DNA of 41,017 nucleotides from Candidatus Heimdallarchaeota archaeon (GTDB taxonomy: Archaea > Asgardarchaeota > Heimdallarchaeia > Heimdallarchaeales > Heimdallarchaeaceae), in assembly GCA_021399395.1 (NCBI GenBank), contig JAAFKJ010000162.1:1-41017 (forward strand), read 5' to 3'. The first letter of the stretch is position 1. Each line of letters opens with the position of its first letter. The notes below the pieces were generated by a model, which ran no database searches, was not told the origin of the DNA, and saw only the letters and a list, made by a program, of their open reading frames with translations. This document shows positions 27,496-36,376 of the stretch, piece by piece. The position numbers and the translations under genes were made by a program.

Positions 27496-27858
27496 TCACT
27501 TGACTTTTTTCAAGATTATTTCAACTGTTGAGACTGTTTTTGGTGGGATTCCTTCTTCATCTGACTTTATCTCTTCGGAACCGATTATAACATCAGTAAC
27601 TTCAACCATATCTTGTAGAAATTTTCTTCTAGTTATCTCTGCAACATCTACAGCTTTAGAAATTTGTCTTCCACGAGCTTGTATGGAACATTCGTCACTT
27701 TTGTTCAGGATAGTTACTGCAACCAAAACATAGCTAATTGTGTTCTTTTTACCTATGTAGATAATTTGGCTTTGGATTTCGGGTTTCTTCTTTGGAGTAG
27801 TCTTTTTAGCAGGAGCTTTTTTCTTAGTTTTTTCAACTTTAGCTTCTTCTTCACTCAT
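27496..27858 (-). CDS. albA: Alba-family chromatin protein with Lys-rich N-terminal tail
   Basis: IIYIGKKNTISYVLVAVTILNKSDECSIQARGRQISKAVDVAEITRRKFL matches the Alba fold. The ORF opens at 27867, but ATG 27858 has an SD-like GGTGAG upstream. Confidence 0.88.
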   Translation of the reverse strand: MSEEEAKVEKTKKKAPAKKTTPKKKPEIQSQIIYIGKKNTISYVLVAVTILNKSDECSIQARGRQISKAVDVAEITRRKFLQDMVEVTDVIIGSEEIKSDEEGIPPKTVSTVEIILKKVK

Positions 27859-28055
27859 ATTTCTCACCTGTAGTATGTATGTGTAATGTGTTAAGAGTAA
27901 GTAGTAAAAATCATGCGCCCATGCTTAAAAATTTTTCCTTGAACATTTTAGCACAAATATACTGAATAATAAGTTAAAATCGAATGAAACATACTTATAA
28001 ATATCTAAATGTTGAGGTTGCATAAGAATATTCTCAAAGAGAAAGAGTAGATAAT

Positions 28056-29789
28056 ATGCACAAAAAGAGATTAGCTTTCGATTCTTTGTTCATTTTTCTT
28101 AGCATTTCTCTATTTAGTGTAATCAGAGTCATTTTCGAGCGCTCACTTCCCATAAACGAATTGAATCAAGGTTCCATATTACCGGGGTTTTCTATTACTT
28201 ACTCTATATTCTTATACATTGGAATAATTATCATTTTCTTATTATATGGGTGGACACTTAGAAGATGGTTTCTAAAAAAAGAGTTAGAGAAAAATGATTA
28301 TACCTTAAAGCATATTTATGTAATTTTCATCGTTGTGTTTCTAATAATTATTGTCAATTTCATTACAATTTATCTCCTTCCTCTAGCACCAACAAACTTC
28401 TATGTACAATTTACTACTGCCGTTTTTGAAATTCTGCAATTAGTCGCGATTAGTACTACTTTTGGAATTTTACTCTATCCTCAAATAGAGGAGAAACTAG
28501 GATTATTGTTATTCAAAGAGATTCTACAAGCTGATGAGACCAAACTAGGTTTAGGTTCAGTTCAAAAGCAAGTAAGATTCTATTCCAAGAAATACTGGAA
28601 AATTCTGATGGTCGTAATGGGATTAGTTATAATTTTCTCAAACCTCTTACTTTTCATCATCTATCCTTCTATTCCAGTAGCAGCTAATGAGGGGTTGAAT
28701 ATTTTCTATCCAAATTTTGGATATACTTATGATCCTAGCACAGGTTTTAGACAAAAGTTCTTTGACTACACAACTATTCCATCATCTGTTCTTGTTGATT
28801 GGAAATTAGTTCAATCTATTATGAGTCTGATAATACTCGCTTTTATTGCTTTGATAATCTATTTGCCATCTAAACCTGAATCTAAACCAAAATCAGAAGT
28901 AAAAGAGATAAAGGAATCACCAAAAGACGAGTCTTCACAAGAAAACATAGCCTACAATGTCCTTTCTCCTTCTGTAGAACTCAAGGATTATAGTCCCTCT
29001 CATCAGATTAACTCCAAATCAGAGAGGAGAGCAAGCAAGATTTTTTCAAAAGCGCTTGAAAGTGATTTAATTGGTGTGATGGGATTATTGTGTTTTAACT
29101 TTGCACTTTCAATGTTAATTATTTTCATTTTTCAGAACATGGGTATCATAACAACAATCTCCCTACAGTTGGATGAACTATATGATAATTTATACATAAA
29201 TCTTTCAAATCTATTCTGGGCTGGTTTTGCAGAAGAGATGATATTCCGTTGGTTAATTTTTGGATTACCGCTATTCGTAATCTATGGTATTATCTATCTT
29301 ATTCTACGTATCATTAAGTTCAAATCTCAACAAAAATCAATCAAACAAGAATCTAAAAAACCTCCACGATTTCTGGAAAAAATCAAAACAACTAATCCAC
29401 TTCTCTATCTTATAGGGGGATGGAAACGAGTTGATTTTATCGGGATAATTTTTCTTATATTTTCATCATTTGCTTTTGGATATGTTCATTATGCTAATGG
29501 TTGGGGTGCATGGAAAATTTTCCAAGCAGGAGTTGCTGGAGCAGTTTTTGGTTATGCTTACATTAAATATGGATTTCATGCTGCTATTTTCTTACATGCT
29601 GCTAATAACTTCATAATTGGTTATCTAATAACACCCAATTACGGTTTGATAATAAATGGCCAATTCATGTTTTTGGTTTTAACATTCCTTGGCGCGTTCA
29701 TACTACTAAATTTCACCATGATAGTACTTTCTAAATTCTTTAAAGGGATGAATATACTGTTTGGTAGATATAACAAAGAGCTTAGTTAA
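28056..29789 (+). CDS. CPBP-family (CAAX protease/Rce1-like) intramembrane metalloprotease
   Basis: Multi-pass membrane protein with FWAGFAEEMIFRWLIFG (EExxxR), FAFGYVHYANGWGAWKIFQAGVAGAVFGYAY and HAAIFLHAANNF motifs. Confidence 0.85.
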   Translation: MHKKRLAFDSLFIFLSISLFSVIRVIFERSLPINELNQGSILPGFSITYSIFLYIGIIIIFLLYGWTLRRWFLKKELEKNDYTLKHIYVIFIVVFLIIIVNFITIYLLPLAPTNFYVQFTTAVFEILQLVAISTTFGILLYPQIEEKLGLLLFKEILQADETKLGLGSVQKQVRFYSKKYWKILMVVMGLVIIFSNLLLFIIYPSIPVAANEGLNIFYPNFGYTYDPSTGFRQKFFDYTTIPSSVLVDWKLVQSIMSLIILAFIALIIYLPSKPESKPKSEVKEIKESPKDESSQENIAYNVLSPSVELKDYSPSHQINSKSERRASKIFSKALESDLIGVMGLLCFNFALSMLIIFIFQNMGIITTISLQLDELYDNLYINLSNLFWAGFAEEMIFRWLIFGLPLFVIYGIIYLILRIIKFKSQQKSIKQESKKPPRFLEKIKTTNPLLYLIGGWKRVDFIGIIFLIFSSFAFGYVHYANGWGAWKIFQAGVAGAVFGYAYIKYGFHAAIFLHAANNFIIGYLITPNYGLIINGQFMFLVLTFLGAFILLNFTMIVLSKFFKGMNILFGRYNKELS

Positions 29790-29804
29790 TTCTACGCATC
29801 AGAA

Positions 29805-30404
29805 GTGGTCAATTTGAGTTATAGAGAAAAATTATTTCTTAAGGTTATACTTGCGGGTGAAGCAGGAGTCGGTAAAACAAGTTTGAGAAGGGCATATTTA
29901 GGAGAAGGGTTTGTTACTGAACATTTGCAAACTATTGGGGCGGATTTCGCATCTCTTACGAAAAAAATTCAAGACTATTCTGTACTCTTTCAGATTTGGG
30001 ATATTGCAGGTCAAGATGTTTTTGAGAATGTGAGGATGATGTATTATAAGGGCGCACTTGGTGCTCTGATGGTTTTTGATGCAAAAAAACTCTCTACCTT
30101 AAAAGTTCTTGATAAGTGGGTAAATGAGCTAGTAAAAGGAACTGAACGAGGCGTAGTGCCATTTTCGTTCTTAGGTAATAAAATGGATTTAGTCACCGAG
30201 AGCGCTAGGAATAAAATAAGAACTCAGGTTAAGGGTATAATTACCAATCTTAACAAAAAATATGCAGATAAAGGATTCAAAGTAGATTATTTCGAAACAT
30301 CTGCAAAAACTAGTGAAAATGTAAGCGATGCTTTTGAAAGCCTTGGAACAAAAATTATTGAGTATATTGAATATAGGAAGGAAATGAGGAGGAAAGGAGT
30401 TTGA
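29805..30404 (+). CDS. Ras/Rab-like small GTPase
   Basis: G1 GEAGVGKTS, switch-region T (TIGADF), G3 WDIAGQ, G4 NKMD, G5 ETSAK. GTG start. Confidence 0.95.
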   Translation: MVNLSYREKLFLKVILAGEAGVGKTSLRRAYLGEGFVTEHLQTIGADFASLTKKIQDYSVLFQIWDIAGQDVFENVRMMYYKGALGALMVFDAKKLSTLKVLDKWVNELVKGTERGVVPFSFLGNKMDLVTESARNKIRTQVKGIITNLNKKYADKGFKVDYFETSAKTSENVSDAFESLGTKIIEYIEYRKEMRRKGV

Positions 30405-32755
30405 GTAGAGAGCAAATTCAAGAGTATCTACAGACCAATAAAACTGATAGAATCAATCTGAGTAATATTAAGGAACTCCATCAACTTATCTCATTTATGG
30501 CTGATAAAGAAGAAAGGATTAGAAAGAAGTCAGCTCAACTTGTCTTTAGTAGCGCTTATATCCCTACAGACAAAATTCTAGATTATTACATCACAGATCC
30601 CCATCCATTTGTTAAACAAGTTATTATTGAACAACTTCACTACTTTATTCCAATTCTTTCGAAGTACTTAACCAAAGATTCAAGTTTTGAGAAGATAAAT
30701 GATTTATTAGCAACTCAAAAAGCTGAAAATTTCTTTAAATCCCTGGAGAAATCCTATGAAATTGTTCCTGTTTTAACTACTTTAGCTGAAATTGCTTTGA
30801 GAACCTGTGATTCATCCATCTCTAATATGGAAGAAACTTTCATCGATTTCCACTTCATTTCTACACAAACTAAAGAGATTAAGAAAATTCTCAATTTCCG
30901 AATCAAACAATCGGATCCGGTTTACACTGAATTAACACTTTTTACACTTACAAAATTTCCTGAACTTACAAATCTGATTATTAAAGAAGTAAGAAACATT
31001 ATCCTTAAAGAAAAAATAGAATCACACATCAAATATGCAGCCTTAGCATTAATGCAAATTGATAACCCTAAAAATGCTGATGTTCTGATTAATAGATTAA
31101 AGAACTTTAACGATTCAGTAGACACTCAACTTGCAATAATTGAATCTTTGGGAACATTGGGTAACAAAAGCGCAAGTGAAATCTTAATATCTCAATTCGA
31201 TAAGGGAGAACCTTTAGCTTATTATTCTGCACGATCTATGGCACTACTTGGGGATTCAGTTCTTCCTGATCTTGTCAACGCCTTAGAAGATGATAGTAGG
31301 GTTCCTTACATCATTGAAACAATGAAAAGGATTGGAGATATCAGTTATGAATATCTAATGTCTGCGCTTCAAAAGGGTAACAAGAATATTAGAAAAAATG
31401 TTGCACAATGTCTCACATTGGTTATGAGCGAAAAGCATGGTTATGAAGGTGCAATTAGATTATTAACAACACAATTAGCAGGAAAGAATCCTTCTGTGAT
31501 TGAAGCGATAACTGAGGCATTATTGACCTTGGGGACACCTTCAATCAAAGTACTTATTGAGGAATTAACTGAAGATGATTTAAGGCTCAGGAAAAACGCT
31601 ATTGACGTCCTTCATTATTTTGGCGAAAATAATATTGAATTAGCTTTAGATGGGATTCTGGATATAGATACACCTTTAGCTGTCAATCTAGGTTTAATTT
31701 TACACCTTTACTATCCTAATGAAGATTTGAAAAAACTTGGTTACTCTTTTGCATTCTCCTCAAGTAAATTGCGCATAAAAAATAATCAGATATTTGAACT
31801 TGCATTAAAATCACTCAAAGAAATAGATCCTGATATAAGGGTAAGAAGTAGCACATTACTTCATCAATTTGGGGCCAAAGCTGTTCCACATCTAAATAAT
31901 ATGTTAACCGATCCAAATATCCAAGTTCGAAGGAAAGCAATTGAATCTCTCAGAAAGATTAAGAGTAAAAGAGCCTTAATTATACTAACAAGGGCAGCAA
32001 AAGATCCTGATGATACTATTGCTGAAATCTCAACAAGAGCTCTAGGCGATTTGAAAGATCCTGGTGTAATTGATGTGATAATCCACAATATGAGAAGACC
32101 TAAAAAACTTGTTAGAGAAGCAGCAATTGATGCAGCAGTAAATATAGGGGCTCCAGTAGCAAAGAAACTTCTTGCACAATTGAATGCACCAAATGCTAAT
32201 CTTGTGAGTTCAACCATAGAAGCATTAGGTCAAATGGATTATAACATACTGAATCTCAGTACTCCTTTTCTGAAAACAGCTGATGAGAAATGGTTTAAGA
32301 ATTTACAAAAAACTGTTACCAAAATGGGAACTGGAGCTAAAACAGTTCTCTTGAAGATTTATAATTCATCAAAGAATCAAAAATCAAAAGATAGACTCTT
32401 AATCCTCCTCTCTATTGTTAAGGAAGGTTCTATTATTAACGATACAATTAAGAAAATCAACTCAGAAGAGCATAAATTGGGAGTTTTAGTTTTTAATAAT
32501 ATTGGAGAAACATCAGTTAAGATTCTTACTAGAGAACTTAAGAAACTTACAAAGAAAGCAAGAGCCGATTTCAGTCTTTACAGTAAAGGAATAAACGCTG
32601 AAATTCTAATTCCCCTACTAGAAAAATCAGTAAGTGATTCAAAGCTGAAGGATATAACACAGTCTTTGTTAAAAAATCATATGCGAACAATAAGAAGATA
32701 CTGTCAGAGCGTAGGAAAGAACTATAACGATTATGTAAGCCAATTTAAAGAATAA
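30401..32755 (+). CDS. HEAT-repeat protein
   Basis: Helical repeats such as AVPHLNNMLTDPNIQVRRKAIESLRKIKSKRALIILTRAAKDPDDTIAEISTRALGDLKDPGVIDVIIHNMRRPKKLVREAAIDAAVNIGA. TTG start overlapping the GTPase stop by 4 nt. Confidence 0.88.
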   Translation: MSREQIQEYLQTNKTDRINLSNIKELHQLISFMADKEERIRKKSAQLVFSSAYIPTDKILDYYITDPHPFVKQVIIEQLHYFIPILSKYLTKDSSFEKINDLLATQKAENFFKSLEKSYEIVPVLTTLAEIALRTCDSSISNMEETFIDFHFISTQTKEIKKILNFRIKQSDPVYTELTLFTLTKFPELTNLIIKEVRNIILKEKIESHIKYAALALMQIDNPKNADVLINRLKNFNDSVDTQLAIIESLGTLGNKSASEILISQFDKGEPLAYYSARSMALLGDSVLPDLVNALEDDSRVPYIIETMKRIGDISYEYLMSALQKGNKNIRKNVAQCLTLVMSEKHGYEGAIRLLTTQLAGKNPSVIEAITEALLTLGTPSIKVLIEELTEDDLRLRKNAIDVLHYFGENNIELALDGILDIDTPLAVNLGLILHLYYPNEDLKKLGYSFAFSSSKLRIKNNQIFELALKSLKEIDPDIRVRSSTLLHQFGAKAVPHLNNMLTDPNIQVRRKAIESLRKIKSKRALIILTRAAKDPDDTIAEISTRALGDLKDPGVIDVIIHNMRRPKKLVREAAIDAAVNIGAPVAKKLLAQLNAPNANLVSSTIEALGQMDYNILNLSTPFLKTADEKWFKNLQKTVTKMGTGAKTVLLKIYNSSKNQKSKDRLLILLSIVKEGSIINDTIKKINSEEHKLGVLVFNNIGETSVKILTRELKKLTKKARADFSLYSKGINAEILIPLLEKSVSDSKLKDITQSLLKNHMRTIRRYCQSVGKNYNDYVSQFKE

Positions 32756-32761
32756 TTCCTG

Positions 32762-33826
32762 TCACTTCTCAAAGATTTTGAAAATTGCTTTTGGTTGTTT
32801 TAAGATCTCTAATTTTTCATCGTTTAACCGTGCAATCCTATCTGAAACTAAAGGACTTAACGAGAGTTCGAAATGTGGTGGAATATTTAGGTAGAAAATC
32901 TCTTTGTCATTCATATAACCTAAGCTGTTATCTATTGTGTTTATTGTATCCAGTTTCTTATAACTTGCATCTAATATTTCCAATTTTCCAGAAAATGAGA
33001 AAATGTCATCAAAATCACTTTCAATACTTTCTAGACTTTCTCTCTTTTTGTCAGACGATCGGAAAATGTGGAAATAACCCGCTTCTTCAAGCCACATAAA
33101 AGATGCAGTAGATGCATCAAATAGATTTATTTTCGGAAATCTTTCAAATATGGGTGTAATGACCTTTACAAGGTTACTTGTACGCAGTTCTGTTGGGTGT
33201 TGATTATAATTCGAGGTTGTAAAAACTAAATCTCTCCCAGAATAATCTGTAGAAGCAGTTGATAATATTCTCTTATTTTTGATACTAATTCTTTCTTTTT
33301 CTCGGATGATATATACATCATTTTCTTCAGCAAGTTTTTGAAAGGAAGTAAATAAATCAAAAGGATTTGAACAAGTGTAAGAATTATGAATTTCAGTTAA
33401 ATGGATCTCTTTTTCTGTTTTGATGAATGGAAAATAACTTTCTGTCTCTTCCAAATTTAAGTTCTTATGACTAATAGTACTGCCTTCTAATTTCTCTTGA
33501 TGCAAATTCATCTTAGCAATAGAGTTTTTATCTCGATAGAGCAGAACTAATGGATTCTGAGAAAACTCAAAATCTTTTGTGATTGTGTTCAATTCTTCTA
33601 GAATAGTAATGTTTCTTTGAAAAATAGCACTCATTAGTGAATCTGGTAACTGGAAAATTGGTAGTATGATTCCAGGGTTAAAATGAGATAAATTAAGTCC
33701 TTTTTGTTCTCTAAGAACCAAATTTATACTCGAATCTGTTTTATATTTAGACAGAAAATAAGCTAAGGCAACTGCGGTAATCCCTTCACCTTCTACCAGA
33801 ATGTCACTCTCAATCTTCTCTACCAT
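32762..33826 (-). CDS. Divergent FAD-dependent oxidoreductase (DAO-like)
   Basis: N-terminal ESDILVEGEGITAVALAYFLSKY resembles a weakened GxGxxG Rossmann motif; overall DAO-like pattern (NPFDLFTSFQKLAEENDVYII). Family assignment tentative. Confidence 0.45.
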   Translation of the reverse strand: MVEKIESDILVEGEGITAVALAYFLSKYKTDSSINLVLREQKGLNLSHFNPGIILPIFQLPDSLMSAIFQRNITILEELNTITKDFEFSQNPLVLLYRDKNSIAKMNLHQEKLEGSTISHKNLNLEETESYFPFIKTEKEIHLTEIHNSYTCSNPFDLFTSFQKLAEENDVYIIREKERISIKNKRILSTASTDYSGRDLVFTTSNYNQHPTELRTSNLVKVITPIFERFPKINLFDASTASFMWLEEAGYFHIFRSSDKKRESLESIESDFDDIFSFSGKLEILDASYKKLDTINTIDNSLGYMNDKEIFYLNIPPHFELSLSPLVSDRIARLNDEKLEILKQPKAIFKIFEK

Positions 33827-33876
33827 ACCATACTATAGGGGAATAGATATTTAAACTTTGAAGGAAAGAAAGTGCC

Positions 33877-34146
33877 ATGGCATACAATATTGTGTTGAAA
33901 GTAATTAAGCAAGAAGGATCTTGTGCAGCTGGTCACAAAGTTGGAGATGAAATTTTGATAAGTTTTGACAAAAATGAAATGAAAGGAAAAATCTGTCTTC
34001 ACGCTCTCTACTCTGTCCTACCAAAAGTTTATGCTATGGCATATGGAGCGGAGTTTCCTTGGTTAGAAGATGGTGATGTCTCTACTCATGCATGCCCTGA
34101 TGCACACAATCCACTTGTTTACGAAGTAAAAAGAATAAGGGAGTAA
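33877..34146 (+). CDS. TIGR04076-like small conserved protein
   Basis: MAYNIVLKVIKQEGSCAAGHKVGDEILI...ICLHALYSVLPKVYAMAYGAEFPW...DVSTHACPDAHNPLVYEVKRI. Confidence 0.75.
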   Translation: MAYNIVLKVIKQEGSCAAGHKVGDEILISFDKNEMKGKICLHALYSVLPKVYAMAYGAEFPWLEDGDVSTHACPDAHNPLVYEVKRIRE

Positions 34147-34148
34147 GA

Positions 34149-35096
34149 CTACACCCCAATTATCAGAAAAATTATTTTATCTATAATAAACAACAGTAGG
34201 AATACTAAGTATAGAATTAGCAGTATCTCTTTGGTTGTGTAAGCCCATTTAGGTTTTTGATTGAACAGGATTGCTATAGCTAAAAATGTTGCAATAGGTA
34301 ATACGAGAACATATCCTGCAATTCCACTGGCAAGATAGTTGAGCCCTAAGAAAATTGCCGTAAAACCTCCTGAAATCAAAACCCACAGAAACAGCGATGC
34401 GATTATAGCTGTTATCTTTGGTCCATACTTAACAGCTATAGTTCTTACCCCAGCTTCCCTATCACCTTCAATATCCGGCAGTCCTTTGATTATCTCTCTT
34501 CCTACATTTCCTGATCCTGCTGCTACACCAACAACAATTGGAATCCAAGCAAATTTGAAACCAGGTATCTCTTTGAAAACTAGAAATGAATGTAGCGAAC
34601 CATAGAGGAACAACGCTAGAACATTAATACCAATGGTAAGATTTCCCCAAAAACCTAGTTTCTTAAGTTTGAAGTCATACAACACCAAGGATCCTCCGAA
34701 GATTAATGCTGTAGCAAAACTTAGTCCATATAAGCCTCTAAAAAAATCAATGGCAAGAGCGGTACCTAAAGCAAGACCAACGAAAATGAAACCATATATT
34801 TTCGCTGCTTTTACAGATATTTTTCCTGTAGGAATAGGTCTATGTGGTGCATTTATTGCATCTTCTTCTCTATCTGCAATATCATTAAAAATCATAGCTT
34901 GACAGGATACAAACATTCCAGCAACAATAACTAAAACTACTGTAATATAATCAGCTGCAGTTAAAGTGATTCCATCGGGGAAAGATAGTACAACTCCAAA
35001 TGCTGCTGCAGCTCCTGCTACCAAGCCGTTAACTAATCTAAGAATTTTGATATATGCTATAACAATCTCTTTTCTAGAAAACTGATTAGCCGTCAT
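34149..35096 (-). CDS. UbiA-family prenyltransferase, probable (S)-2,3-di-O-geranylgeranylglyceryl phosphate synthase
   Basis: Asp motifs NDIADREEDAINAPHRPIPTGKIS and LPDIEGDREAGVRTIAVKYG; multi-pass; archaeal lipid family. Confidence 0.85.
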   Translation of the reverse strand: MTANQFSRKEIVIAYIKILRLVNGLVAGAAAAFGVVLSFPDGITLTAADYITVVLVIVAGMFVSCQAMIFNDIADREEDAINAPHRPIPTGKISVKAAKIYGFIFVGLALGTALAIDFFRGLYGLSFATALIFGGSLVLYDFKLKKLGFWGNLTIGINVLALFLYGSLHSFLVFKEIPGFKFAWIPIVVGVAAGSGNVGREIIKGLPDIEGDREAGVRTIAVKYGPKITAIIASLFLWVLISGGFTAIFLGLNYLASGIAGYVLVLPIATFLAIAILFNQKPKWAYTTKEILLILYLVFLLLFIIDKIIFLIIGV

Positions 35097-35143
35097 ACGG
35101 ACATAAAGGTAAAGAGTTGGTTTTAAAATTTGTTACTCAGCCT

Positions 35144-35308
35144 TCACTCAGTTTTCTCAATTTTGATTTGTATAGTATGAATGTTCTCTAAGTCAATACC
35201 TTTGAGAGTTTCGACAATTCCCCAATTAATATTGGTGAATATTTTTGTAAGAAAATTATTCAAAGGAACTTCTTCATCATCAATTTTTAACAAAACTTCT
35301 GTATTCAT
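35144..35308 (-). CDS. Small conserved-looking 54-aa protein, function unknown
   Basis: Manual translation MNTEVLLKIDDEEVPLNNFLTKIFTNINWGIVETLKGIDLENIHTIQIKIEKTE*. TATA-like TTTAAA ~30 nt upstream on the minus strand. Below the ORF-track cut-off. Confidence 0.65.
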   Translation of the reverse strand: MNTEVLLKIDDEEVPLNNFLTKIFTNINWGIVETLKGIDLENIHTIQIKIEKTE

Positions 35309-35506
35309 TATTCTCACTACCACTTATTTCATGCTCATTTTAAACTTTGTTCAGTCAATTAGTATCGATTTCATCTTTGGATTGCAGTTGCTGTTATGTT
35401 ATTTTCCTCATACATAGTGTTTTTGGGATAAAGACGAAAACGTGAAAAGAAGATTAAACTTGCAGAAATAAATTAAAAAAATAGGAAATAGAAAGAAATG
35501 TTTCTT

Positions 35507-36304
35507 CTATTTTAGCTTGATAGTTGGGTTCGGATCATCCTTACCATGCATTTCTATTTCAACTAAACCAGCTGATTCCAACATTTGAACATATCTCAGA
35601 ATGGCATGTGTTGAAGATCCTGTTGACATTGCTAATCTTTTGAGCTCAATTACTCTAAATTTTTCCAAAGTTGAGAGCCAACCGTAAGAGGGATCTGATT
35701 CAGCTATAATTTGGAACCTTCTCAAGGCTTCCTCTTTATCTCTTAAATCAGTCTTGATTTGCTCTAATCTTGAAGAATCGGTCAATAATTCATTGTATTT
35801 ATTCTCAATTGTAGCCTTCTCATCCTTTACTTGTTCAAATTGAGCTTCAATTTCGGTTTTTGCACTCTCTAGTTCGCTCATGCTCTCTCGTAGCTTGTCA
35901 ATTGTATGTTGCTTGTCTTGATACCCTTCACTTTGCTCGTCCATTTCTCTTGTTATATTGGCAAAATCTGTATCTTTCGTCATAGCTTCATTTTTGAGAT
36001 CTTGAACCTCTGTATTCAAATTCTCTTTCTCTTCTTTGAGATTTGCATTTTCATCTTTGAGAGTATTAACTTCATTCTCAAGATTTGTTTTAGTTGTCTC
36101 TAATTCACTGAATCCTTCTGCTTTTATTTTGAGTTCATCAAGTTCAGTTTGCAGGGCATTCTTCTTCTCTGTTAACTCATTATTAGCAGTTTCAAGTTCA
36201 TCAACCTTTGTTTGTAGATTTTGAGCTTTGTTTTCTAACTCAGTGATTTTTATAGCATCACTAACTGAAATACTTCCATCTTCTTCTGTCAAATTATTCA
36301 CCAA
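35507..36304 (-). CDS. Long coiled-coil protein with C-terminal winged-helix-like domain
   Basis: About 180 aa of heptads (LENEVNTLKDENANLKEEKENLNTEVQDLKNEA) then FRVIELKRLAMSTGSSTHAILRYVQMLESAGLVEIEM. Confidence 0.7.
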   Translation of the reverse strand: MVNNLTEEDGSISVSDAIKITELENKAQNLQTKVDELETANNELTEKKNALQTELDELKIKAEGFSELETTKTNLENEVNTLKDENANLKEEKENLNTEVQDLKNEAMTKDTDFANITREMDEQSEGYQDKQHTIDKLRESMSELESAKTEIEAQFEQVKDEKATIENKYNELLTDSSRLEQIKTDLRDKEEALRRFQIIAESDPSYGWLSTLEKFRVIELKRLAMSTGSSTHAILRYVQMLESAGLVEIEMHGKDDPNPTIKLK

Positions 36305-36376
36305 TTTAATAATGGAAAGACTAAATGTTTCTAAAGAACAGAAACATGAATATCTTACTTAAAGTTTATGAAAGTT

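Noticed and set aside
35181-35417. 78-aa + strand ORF
   Set aside because: Mostly antisense to the better-supported 54-aa minus-strand gene and has low-complexity hydrophobic composition typical of chance ORFs.
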